DNA from: Linanthus parryae
Taxonomy: Eukaryota; Streptophyta; Magnoliopsida; Ericales; Polemoniaceae
DNA: 64,000 nucleotides
Direction of reading: 5' to 3'
NCBI GenBank assembly: GCA_023055425.1
Contig: JALGPY010000003.1
Location: 75,057,491 to 75,121,490, forward strand
Of this stretch, positions 49,701-58,431 are shown one piece after another (within the stretch, counting starts at the first letter, position 1; each line of letters starts with the position of its first letter). Under the pieces are notes generated by a model that worked only from the letters and a program-made list of their open reading frames with translations, was not told the DNA's origin and did not search any database. Both the position numbers and the translations under genes were made by a program.

Positions 49701-49882
49701 CTGATTTAGATGCCTTGCTGATAAACCTGAAGAAGAAGAAATCTCCAAAGGCTGCTACTAAAGACAAGGCTGAAGAAGAGGCTGCTGATATGGATGAAGA
49801 AGTTGCAGAAGACCAGGACAATGATGAAGGCAATGAGGAAGAGGACGAAGATCAGGATGGAGATGATGACCCAACCCCATAA
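46712..49882 (+). pseudogene. ORF3 of SIRE-3, split by a solo LTR
   Basis: The first fragment from ATG 46712 (MSTRRAPDRIKMAVG) ends at 47011; it is Lys/Ser/Pro-rich with nuclear-localisation-like PPKKKTKKD. After a frameshift, 46938-47135 continues it. The central domain (47139-47520) contains YPRLTRFFYLNMKQLK and ELDHAEFASVLGCPKRY. The solo LTR interrupts at 47521. Coding resumes after 48966 in decayed form, then 49112-49465 (LPYANLLTLFFQHLEIP, GTGMLNEKAFEKTG). The acidic C-terminus is 49655-49882 (Asp/Glu runs, ending DDDPTP). It lies where SIRE elements carry an env-like ORF, but no hydrophobic membrane or signal segment is visible. Role unknown. Confidence 0.75.
47521..48961 (-). repeat. 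Solo LTR related to SIRE family, inside ORF3
   Basis: 1441 bp, plus strand TGAAAG...TCAACA, flanked by a perfect TSD AACAC (47516-47520 and 48962-48966). Removing it together with one TSD restores similarity to the SIRE-2 ORF3 sequence (CAGTTAACACACTCTGTG). It has the U5 hairpin with a G-run (47557-47592) and CAAGGCCTTGAA words, but the body differs from the SIRE-3 LTR, so it is a related subfamily. Confidence 0.92.
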
Positions 49883-50213
49883 ATTCCTGCCTATTCTTTC
49901 TTTCTCATTCTCTTTTTAAGTTTTCTTTTTTTAAAAAAATTCCAGACACTAATCCAACATCTTCTCATTCTTTTTGATGAAAGTAAAAAAGGGGGATAAA
50001 TCTTAGGTTGTTTTTTATTTCTGTTTAAGTGATCCTATCTTTTGGTCCGTAGGATTATCTACAACTTATTTGTTTTTCTGCTTAAGTTTATTAATAAGTT
50101 GAATCTTTTGGAATTAATGTGTTACTACTATTTGAACTGTGCGCTAATCAGTATTTTTTGCAGAAACTAAGATTCAAACAGATTAAGGTTTTGTCTTTCA
50201 TCAAGGGGGAGAT
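49883..50213 (+). other. ORF3-LTR spacer and PPT of SIRE-3
   Basis: Noncoding T-rich sequence ending in the PPT AAGGGGGAGAT (50202-50213) just before the 3' LTR. Confidence 0.75.
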
Positions 50214-51509
50214 TGTAAGGTCACAAATTTCATGGACTTGAAATAATAAGTTATTTCAAGGCCTTGAACCTGATTTCAAAGACATGAATCAGGTTTCACA
50301 GGCTTGAAATAGCAAGGCCTTGAATCAGGATTCAAAGCCTTGAAACTGTCTGACATGTATGCATGTTCTAAGGGGAAGTTTTTCTAAACTCTTCTGATTT
50401 GATTCTATCTCTCTCACCCTATGCTTGATATTTTATTACTTGATGATGAAAGAAAAACTATTTTGATATATCTAACATCATTTGATCCATCTGTTTGACA
50501 AATTTTTGCAGGGAAATTTTATTTCTAAGTTTGAACGATTGGTTTCCTAATCTGGCTTTTGCAGGAAAGGAAACATTAAGAGAAGATGATTATGTGATCA
50601 ATCAGACACTCATGAAAACTTCTCAATTTTTTTAAAGACATGATCACAACAATATCTCTGAAGATCATGATCAACTATCCGTTGGAGAAGGATGTTAAGA
50701 GAGTCAAAGTTTGTTGCCTGCAAAACAGGAAGTTGTTGCTGAAAATCTGGGAAGATTTGCAGAGCCTCTAGCTGTATAAATAGAGCTCATTTTGAAGAAA
50801 CAAGACACAAAACTCAACGGGCAAAAAGAGAGACATATTCCAAGATTGAAAAGAATCAAAGAAGCACATCATTCTCACAATCCATCTCACAGAAGATCAC
50901 TGCATTCTTCACTGCAGTTTTGCACTTCATTGTTCTTCTGAATTGCACTTCATTTGTATATCATTCTTATACTACTTCTTTCTCTTATTCTCAAGGATTT
51001 TTCAAAGTGAACAAAAGAGAATTCTTAGTTAATCAGTTATCTAGAGCATGTACTAGATAGGTTAGAGAGAACCACAAGATGTAACCGAGTAAGGCATATC
51101 TCTGTTCTTGAGATCTAGGGCTTAGCTTTTGATTAATAAGAATTGTGTTGAAAATCCTGCAGGGAGAGATCCATGAGGTAGAGACGTAGGTCCAAGTGGA
51201 CTGAACTCTATAAATTCTGTGTCTCCTGCATTTACAGTTCATTTACATACTTAGTTTTTACAGCATTCAAACTTGTATATTTTCAAGGGTTTGAAACTCT
51301 TTTCAAGGCCTTGAAAAAGACTTGTCTGTTTTCTTTCAAACTGTATTTCATTCCAAAGGCTTGAAACAGTTTTCAAGGCCTTGAACTTCACTGCTCTTCA
51401 TATAAACTCTTATCCTCTACAAGTTTTGCAAAAAGTTCACATACTCTATTCAACCCCCCCCCCTTCTAGAGTATCTATGCTACATATCTATCTGCATACT
51501 CCCCTTTCA
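50214..51509 (+). repeat. 3' LTR of SIRE-3
   Basis: TGTAAGGTCACAA to CCCTTTCA. Collinear with the 5' LTR. TATA at 50775-50783; hairpin ATACTCTA/TAGAGTAT with a C-run loop at 51441-51474. Confidence 0.94.
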
Positions 51510-53642
51510 ATAACTTTTTCGTCTGATGTCCGTTTTAGCTCCGTGACCCACCGTTGGAAGGCTCTTCAAGTCTACTTTCAATTTCCACCGGTCTCACTTC
51601 CATTTTCATTGTAGAATCCAAAATATCCTCAAAATATCCTTAATATTCTCTAAAACATCCTGGAAAAGCAACTAAGCTTTTTGAAAACCAAATAAGGACC
51701 CAGATTTTGATCCCAAATTCCGATGAATGTGATTTTTGCACCTTTGGAGTCCTTTCGCGACGTAGGCTTTGATAATGTAGATAAATTATCATTTCCGGAC
51801 CGTTTTCTTGTTTTTCTTTGCCCAAATTTGGCGAAAACATCCAAAACGCACAAAATTTTCCTTTTCTTCTATTCCAAAGCTCGTTTCTTCTCTCCACTTA
51901 ATTCCCGCATGCATAATTCCTTTCAAACAACAACATGAACACTACCACGAATATCAAATGTGATAAGTTATTAAAATCATACTCAAAACCAGTAAGAAAC
52001 GCCCGAATTGTATTTTAAAGCTCAATAACATCCAAAAGTGCATTTCCTTCTCATATTAGCCCAAAATCCATCACTTTGCACCGAAACACACACAAATATC
52101 AATGTGAAAGTACTTAGGATAAATCTTAATAAGGATTTATCACTTTTTACTTTTGAGAATGTCTGAGTATCTATGTGTTCGTTCTCTTCTTCAATTTCTT
52201 CAGGATCTTCTCAAAAACAAACTTTCCTAAAGATATTAACTTGTCTAACAGCTCTTCCCAACGGCAAGTTGCTCAGTATCTTCAAAGATATTGACTTGAT
52301 CGTGTAGCTGAGTATGTTAGGCAGGTCCAGACATGTTTGCACAATCACATAATCAATCTGCCAACCTAGTTTCCTTTTCTGCAAGAACACAGTTTAGGAA
52401 ATAGTCCCTGCAAAATATGTAACTACTTATCCCTGCAACTCATTCAAACAAATAGATTAGCCACAGTTTAGAATCTCAAAATGGTTTTTATTTCATCATC
52501 AAATAACACATAATCAAACTTAGGGGATCAGGAGTCAGATTAGAATCAAAATCTCCCCTAAGTTCATGATGTATACTGCATTGTATATTTAAAACCTTTG
52601 CAAACTGTTTCAAGGCTTTAAAGCAGACAAGCTGTTTCAATCCTTTGAAACAAGCTGAACTTATAATAGTCATCGGACATGATAGGAAGCAAGCTTAGAG
52701 ATGGTAGTGATGTAGAGATGATTTTTCCCTCCCACATAATGGGAGCAAATATCCATGGCCACTCGAGGGGTAGTGCTTATGGAATCTCTTGCCAGACTAA
52801 GATAAATCAATATGAGGATATTGATGTTATCTGTATAGATAAGTCTATTCCCAGGATCGAGAAACTATGGATTGGATATACGAGTGTGACAGTCATATCT
52901 CGTGTCCAATCCGGATATGGAGACAAAGGGATAGATACAACGCGGTAACATTGGGAACATGGTTTGTCAGGATCACTGACTTTTCTATTAGTTTGGTGGC
53001 ATTGAAGTGTTGCTAGACACCGCTCTATGTTTGTAATTGTTACTACCAAGTAGAAACCTATGGGGTCACACACCTTATGGAATAGACTGGATTTGGATAT
53101 TAATTAGTATAAATAATTAATCAAAAGGATCAAAACGCAACAACAAGCAAAGTTATTAGTACTAATTTGCAAGGTGGATTAATCCATGTACGAACATGAT
53201 TAATATTGGGGAAAACATTGAAGTTAATAAGGAGTTATTAACTATATAAGGGCAATCCTATATTATTATTTCACAAGAGATTCATTATTATGTGAAATAA
53301 CAAAGCAAGGAGAGATGCAGACAAGGAGGCCGAAGTCACCCGTCAGCCCCCCGGGTGTCGTCGGCCATCAGAGGTCGCGACCCTCCGTTCTCCGTTTTGC
53401 GTGATTCTTCTACCTCCTTCTTCCCGTTGCTAGAACTTGACGTGGAGGAGGATTCCAGCTATAATCCTAGGTGTGGGTACTCGTAGAGACGAAGACAAAA
53501 TTTTTGTAGTGATCACACAAACTAAGGTACACAATTCGTTTACTCTCATCATGTTACGAATGCTTGCATGCGATCCGTGGAGGGCTTTGATAAGGATTTA
53601 TTTATTTATATTCCGCTGCGTTACCTTAATCAAAACCCAACA

Positions 53643-54944
53643 GTGGTATCAGAGCCACATGTCATAGTGCATAACATGATATTATGTGTTACTGTTTATT
53701 TTCACTGTAATCGTTACTTTTTGTGAAAACTGAAGTTTGGCATAATGATGCAAATTGAACATAATTCAATAGAGAACGACCCAATTTTACATCTCGTATA
53801 TAATTTGGCGAATTTCATTCACATATGATGTGAGTTTTTGGGTTTTGAAACATAGGGTTTGGGCACAATTGGGAAAAAAAGAATTTTTCTCTTCAATTGG
53901 AAATAAGCAAACAAGGAAGGAAGAAGTTTTTGGAAACAACTCCATGGGGGTTCGGCCAAGGGTTGACCGCCCCTTTCCACGTGAACTAAGCAAGATGTGT
54001 CCTAGCCAAGATGAGCAAGATGTGTCCTAGCCATGTCTCTATTTAGTTTAGATGCTATGATAGCCAAGACATGGTGAAGAAATCAAATACTGAAGAAACC
54101 ACAAGACTTGGAGAACTCACAAGCCTAGGACGCGCGGACTAAAGATGGAGGCACATGGAGATGAGCTTGTCACTTTAGGGCTTATAGATGTTCTCATTGT
54201 CTTGGGAATATCTTAGTCTTAGGGGCCATATCCATACCATGTTTATTTTTCTTGTTTATTTATTCACTGTCTTTTTACTTATTTTTGGTGTATGGTTGAT
54301 GCATTCAAAACGTAACAAGATAATAATAAACAAGGTTGATATTTTATTTGGGATTTCCCAACAAATAAGTAGATCATGTTGATAGGATCAACAAAACAAT
54401 TAATAGTGACAAGAAAATCCCTCAAACAATAAATATTGTGTTTTTCCTTCTCTTACTTAAACACCCGTCATGATCAGTGTCTATTAAATTTGGGCTTGAC
54501 AAAGCAAGGCGATTTAATTCGTCATGGTGTGATGCGGAGACACAAGCAAGTAATGTGTGATTGTTAAAGTAAGAGGTTGGACGCAACTAAGTTGTTTCAA
54601 TAAGATTGATAACTTAGAGGCACAACAATTAGGGGTTATCTATGGGATATATAAATAATAAGGAGTTATTCACCTAATTGAACTAAGATTTGCATATGAT
54701 GCAATTGGAAATTGTTCCTACCTAAATAACTAATCTTTGGGTGACTTGCCAAAGCAAGCTCGAGGAGGAAGTGAAATATGGGTCTTGGCCCACTAGAAAG
54801 TATATGATATTTTTCGCATTAATGGCTAGGGCTATTAATCCGAGGAAAATAGTGGGAGCTATATTTAATAATCTAGCTATTGTTAAATGTAGTTAATTGT
54901 TCAAAATACAAAAAATGCATATTTCTCATTTTGTAGAATTCCAA
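53643..54944 (+). other. Leader of ANG-2 with PBS
   Basis: PBS TGGTATCAGAGC at 53644-53655, then 1.3 kb without a real ORF. A shortened GC-rich block (53945-53985) and the conserved pyrimidine tract plus TTTTGTAG before gag (about 54920-54936). Confidence 0.75.
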
Positions 54945-55360
54945 ATGGCAATCAATCAACAAGCATCGACTTCATCCCTACGATTTGTCCTTGAGAAGGA
55001 CAAGTTGTCTAGAACCAATTTTCTGGACCGGTACATAAACTTGAGAATTGTTCTCAATCAAGAAAAGAAACTGTACGTTTTAGACAATCCTATTCTAGAA
55101 CCACTAGGAGAGGATGTTGTTCTTGCCGGTACAAGGGCACATCAGAAACATGTTGATGATTATAATGATGTGACTTGTCTCATGCTTTGGGCCATGAACT
55201 CTGAGCTTCATAAGCAACATGATAACATGGAGGCGTACGATATGATTATACATTTGAAGCAGCTCTTCCAAGAGCAGACGAGGCTTGAGCGGTATGAAGT
55301 AACTAAGGCACTTTTCAAGTGCAGTCTTTCAGAGGGGAACCTAGTTGGGCCATATGTGCT
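54945..55360 (+). pseudogene. gag 5' fragment of ANG-2
   Basis: ATG 54945 (MAINQQASTSSLRFVLEKD) opens 138 codons collinear with Gag of ANG-1 and ANG-3, including EKKLYVLDNP and LKQLFQEQTRLERYEV. The frame is intact until ATH-5 cuts it at 55361, before the CCHC knuckle. An upstream in-frame ATG at 54897 is not conserved, so I do not use it. Confidence 0.88.
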
Positions 55361-56784
55361 TGATAAATCTCTTTTAGGAGTTATTATTATGCTTCCATAT
55401 TACTTGTATTAGGCTTATTTCACATGATTTATATGTTATATTTGCACAAATTTGTGAATTTGACGATTTATAAGCCTAAGAGTCAAAAGTTGTGTTTCTA
55501 GCTTATTTGCGCATGTTTTCTCTCATATTTGCGATGATAATTGCACGGGTAGTATTTTGTTGTGTTTCGCAGGTAAAATGGGTTCAATGGAGCTTATGAT
55601 AGGCTTGAATACACTTGGTATGGAGCTAGATGAAGAGGAGAAAAGAAGAGGCAAAGACGAAGAAAAGTTGAAAAACTCACTCCTGACCAGCCTGTAATAT
55701 TTTCGATGCTCAGGAAAATCTATACATAATTTGGGAGAAAGGCCTGCGCCATTTGAAATTAGACATCCAGAGATTTCCAAGGATATATGGTAGGCCCAAA
55801 TACGAATCCGGATGAGGGAGATACAGTCCGCGCAAAATCAGCTTACAATTCTGTCCGGGAATTACAAACTGGAGGGGCTGAAGTGCAAATTCGGCCAAAG
55901 TTCATTAAAAAACGTGCCCAGGCCTTATGAAACGACTTCTCGACCTAAAACAAGAACGACGCTGCTGGAGGAAGGGAGGAGACAGCTCCCAAGCCATTCG
56001 AGAGCTCGGATTCCCGTCGGATCAAGGATCCATCGTTTGATCTCTCTATCTCTCTTGTTTTTGATGAATACTTGGAACTTATTCGTTGTATTCCCAACTA
56101 TGAGTATCTAAATTTTTTTTCTATTCGGGATATCTCATAGGTAGCTAGGTTTTGAACACCATGTTTGTGATTTATGGATCTTTTTCATGCTTTTAGCTTA
56201 ATTGAATGTGTTTTTCTTAGCTATGCTTGATTTATGTACTTAATTCTATCGTTTCTATTGTTTGAGCTCTCAATAGGATGATTATAGGTATAGGATGTTA
56301 AAGGAATCAACATTCTCTACCCATAAACTTGAATCAAGCACTAGCCGTATCTAGGGTTGAGGAATCTTGCTAGTTAGCTAGAACTAAGAGTAGACCATAA
56401 CAACATAATGCTTATTTGAACTTGAGTAGGCTAGAGGAATCAGGTACAAGAGTTTGAATATAGGCTTTGGTTGAGGAATCTTCAAAGCATAGGTGCTTGT
56501 TTGACAAAGTAAAAGACGTTCGTGTTTCTTGAACATAAATCATAAGTGGTGTGAGATCCCTAGTGAACCCGAAGAGATAGCCTGATACTTGTCCCTCGTA
56601 TTAATCTCACTTTTAATAATCAGTTTGTTATTTAAATTATTAATTTAATAAAACAATCCAGTTGCTTGCCCACACGAAGTTAGTCATCCTAATTAATTCA
56701 CGACAAGTCCCTTGGGTTCGACAAACCCGGATTACCGGATATTACTACACGCGAAACCCGTACACTTGCGGTTGGATCGTGTCA
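55361..56784 (+). repeat. 5' LTR of ATH-5
   Basis: 1424 bp, TGATAAATCTC to GTGTCA. Its second half shares long collinear blocks (for example ATAGGATGATTATAGGTA) with the reverse complement of ATH-4. Confidence 0.88.
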
Positions 56785-56790
56785 AGTTTT

Positions 56791-56808
56791 TGGCGCCGTT
56801 GCCGGGGA
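56791..56808 (+). promoter_or_regulatory. Primer binding site of ATH-5
   Basis: TGGCGCCGTTGCCGGGGA, six bases after the LTR; the undamaged form of the Athila/Tat-type PBS. Confidence 0.88.
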
Positions 56809-56929
56809 ATTCGGTTGAACTAGTTAGAATTATTAGCTTTAGGGAATTTTATTTTTTGTGTTATTTTCTATTCTTATTACCTCACGGTATTACTTGAGAT
56901 TTTATGTGTGCAGGCATTCAACTCTAAGC

Positions 56930-57544
56930 ATGGAGGATTAGAAATATCGCCGTTTTGCGAGCATATTTGAAGCATGCAACCTTGCATATGGGCAATTCGT
57001 GAAAGAGTGCCATGTGAATGGCATTAGATAGAGGGTAGCCATGGAGATACAACATTATACCCTTCGTCCTAATGACTCAACCCCTCCCACTAAGTTACTC
57101 TTCTTCCTTGGTTGCATGCTTGAGGAGATGATTCCTAATGTGGAAGAATGGCGACAACGAGCAACAATAATGGGAATGGAGACAACATACATGGACGCAC
57201 AATTTGTTCTCCATTCAAATCAAGAGGATGCTCCAACCTTTCCAACGCTTAAAGAAGAGGATGATGAGCCATTGTGCATCCCCGCTTGTCCAAATATTGA
57301 ATCATGGCTCGAGTCAAATATGAGAGTCAAGCATGATGAAATTTTTGGTGAGATTGACGCCATCCTTCATGGAATTAATATTGATGATCTTGAATCTCCG
57401 GTTGCAAATTTGTTAGAGGGTCTCACGTTTGAGTTCATTGAAGATGAACAAGACGCCGGAATTGAATTTGTTGATGGTTCGGGTTCTTCAAACGAAGGAC
57501 ATAAAATTACTCAAGCGTTCATAGTTTATGATTTGTCTCTTTAA
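56930..57544 (+). pseudogene. Gag-like ORF of ATH-5 (two in-frame TAG stops)
   Basis: ATG 56930 opens a frame that runs to TAA 57544, broken only by two TAG codons (56939-56941 and about 57029). From ATG 57041 it is open for 167 codons. The protein starts MEIQHYTLRPND and is acidic, with EEDDEPLCIP near residue 73 and FIEDEQDAG near 132. No zinc knuckle, protease or known domain is visible. Its position after the PBS suggests a Gag-derived protein. It could be functional if translated from 57041, but a pseudogene is equally likely. Confidence 0.4.
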
Positions 57545-57574
57545 ACTTCAATTAAACTATCATAAATTGATAAG

Positions 57575-57853
57575 ATGATCAAAGAGAACATAAATCTCTT
57601 CTCGTCACATGGGAGGCTTGAGCTTATTTTTGAAATTATTGTGATATATATGCTCATGAATTGGAAGAAGAAGAAAAAGTTGTTAGGGGGCTTTCATCTT
57701 TGCAACACATGTTCATCGTTGTTGAGATTTGTGCTTGTGAGAGTCCGTTTGTGCTCATTTGAGAAGAGAATTATCGAGAAACGATGGTGGAAAAAGAAGA
57801 AGTGGGGCGAAAATCTTCTGTTAAAGCAGCAGGGGGTTGTGTGCAGTTCGTAA
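57575..57853 (+). pseudogene. Second Gag-like ORF piece of ATH-5
   Basis: 92 codons starting MIKENINLFSS. Residues about 33-38 are NWKKKKK (the site of the AAG expansion in ATH-1) and the conserved tail is EKRWWKKKKWGENLL. The end (QQGVVCSS) runs into the unrelated segment starting about 57831. Confidence 0.4.
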
Positions 57854-58431
57854 AGCTGCTGGAAATTTCATGTGAAGCCAGGCTATTTTTTCTTTTGGCA
57901 TTGGGGGAGACAAATGCAGATTTCAAGAACTCTAAAAATACACATGGGTACCCCAAATGTTTCAACACAGTGTTGCAACAAGACCCCCCCCCCCCCTCTC
58001 TGTATCTCATTGTCGTTTTTTTTTTCACCCAACTCAAACCAGAAGCCCCTTCGATCAATCGCCGCAGCCACCATCCCTGAACCAACCGCCGCCCTGTCAT
58101 CCACCGCCTACTCCACAGCCCACCATCCCTCTCTTCTCTGTACACCAGAAACCCCAATCAAGAGAACCCAGAAACAAAAAAACACCCAATTGAGCCCTCT
58201 GCATTCAATCACCGCCCTAAACTCCAACCCATCGCCACCACCTTACCTCCATCAACACCGCCACAATCAGTACCAATTACCAGCGCCAACACCACCCTCC
58301 ACCCCATCTTCGAACCCCCAATTGAAATCAAACCCAGCCACCAACATCTCTCTCCTCGATCTCACCCTCCGCAACCAGTGAAACTACCTGAAGAATCCAA
58401 CACTTCAACCCAGAACCTCCAAACCCCTGTC
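57831..58431. other. Segment of ATH-5 absent from its relatives
   Basis: ATH-1 and ATH-5 align up to about 57830 and again from about 58432 (CATGTCCGTGTCTTGCAT). Between them ATH-1 has 6890-7440 and ATH-5 has about 600 bp of different sequence. It contains a run of 12 C (57986-57997), then C-rich, proline-coding sequence open on the plus strand (57872-58381). No gene family recognised. It may be captured host DNA. Confidence 0.5.

Larger units (their letters stand above)
39970..51509 (+). mobile_element. SIRE-3: complete SIRE-like Ty1/copia element
   Basis: LTRs 39970-41267 (1298 bp) and 50214-51509 (1296 bp). PBS 41270-41284, gag-pol 41315-46263, ORF3 46712-49882 split by a solo LTR (47521-48961), PPT 50202-50213. 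Flanks ATAAA (39965-39969) and ATAAC (51510-51514), 4/5 TSD within ATH-4. About 10.1 kb without the nested solo LTR, the size range of SIRE/Maximus elements. Confidence 0.95.
38811..52142 (-). repeat. ATH-4: Athila-like solo LTR, split by SIRE-3
   Basis: LTR parts 38811-39969 and 51510-52142, about 1.8 kb. The plus strand starts TGACACGATCCAACCG, the reverse complement of the ATH-5 LTR end (CGGTTGGATCGTGTCA), and ends GATTTATCA. TSD CTTGT (38806-38810) and CTTTT (52143-52147), 4/5. No internal region, so it is a solo LTR. The TCTTCGTGCGAAGA palindrome cluster is at 39720-39930. Terminal hairpin GATAAATC/GATTTATC at 52117-52142. Confidence 0.85.
29495..52665 (-). mobile_element. SIRE-2: SIRE-like element with nested insertions
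   Basis: Minus-strand Ty1/copia element with perfect TSD ATAGT (29490-29494 and 52666-52670). Left LTR 29495-30450; right LTR 38165-38810 plus 52143-52665, split by ATH-4, which contains SIRE-3. The internal order on the minus strand is PBS, gag, protease, integrase, RT, RNase H, spacer, ORF3. The outer LTR end reads CTTATA on the right against CTTACA on the left. About 9.8 kb remain after removing nested DNA. Confidence 0.93.
38165..52665 (-). repeat. 5' LTR of SIRE-2 (38165-38810 plus 52143-52665)
   Basis: The first piece stops inside the text CCTTTTATATAGCTTGT. The LTR resumes after ATH-4 at CTTTTTACTTTTGAGAATGTC, which matches the uninterrupted SIRE-1 LTR (TTGCTTGTCAATCCCGAGAGTGTC). U5 hairpin at 38200-38234. 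Confidence 0.88.
29420..53642 (+). repeat. 5' LTR of ANG-2 (29420-29494 plus 52666-53642)
   Basis: Joining the two parts gives an Angela LTR with a 5' internal deletion. GGGTAATCATAAAGATAGT continues directly as CATCGGACATGATAGG, as GGTAGTTATCGGTCATGA does in ANG-1. TATA at 53243-53250. Confidence 0.85.
29420..55360 (+). mobile_element. ANG-2: Angela-like element, 5' part, split
   Basis: The 5' LTR starts at 29420 (TGATAGAGTAGATGCCCTAG). It has lost roughly 350 bp compared with ANG-1 (CTATATT joined to TATCAAACG), is interrupted by SIRE-2 (29495-52665), resumes at 52666 and ends CCAACA at 53642. PBS 53644-53655, leader to 54944, gag 54945-55360. ATH-5 then interrupts gag; pol and the 3' LTR would lie right of the window. 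Confidence 0.85.

Noticed and set aside
46712..49882. ORF3 as a retroviral envelope
   Set aside because: No signal peptide, transmembrane segment or furin-like site is visible; the ends are highly charged.
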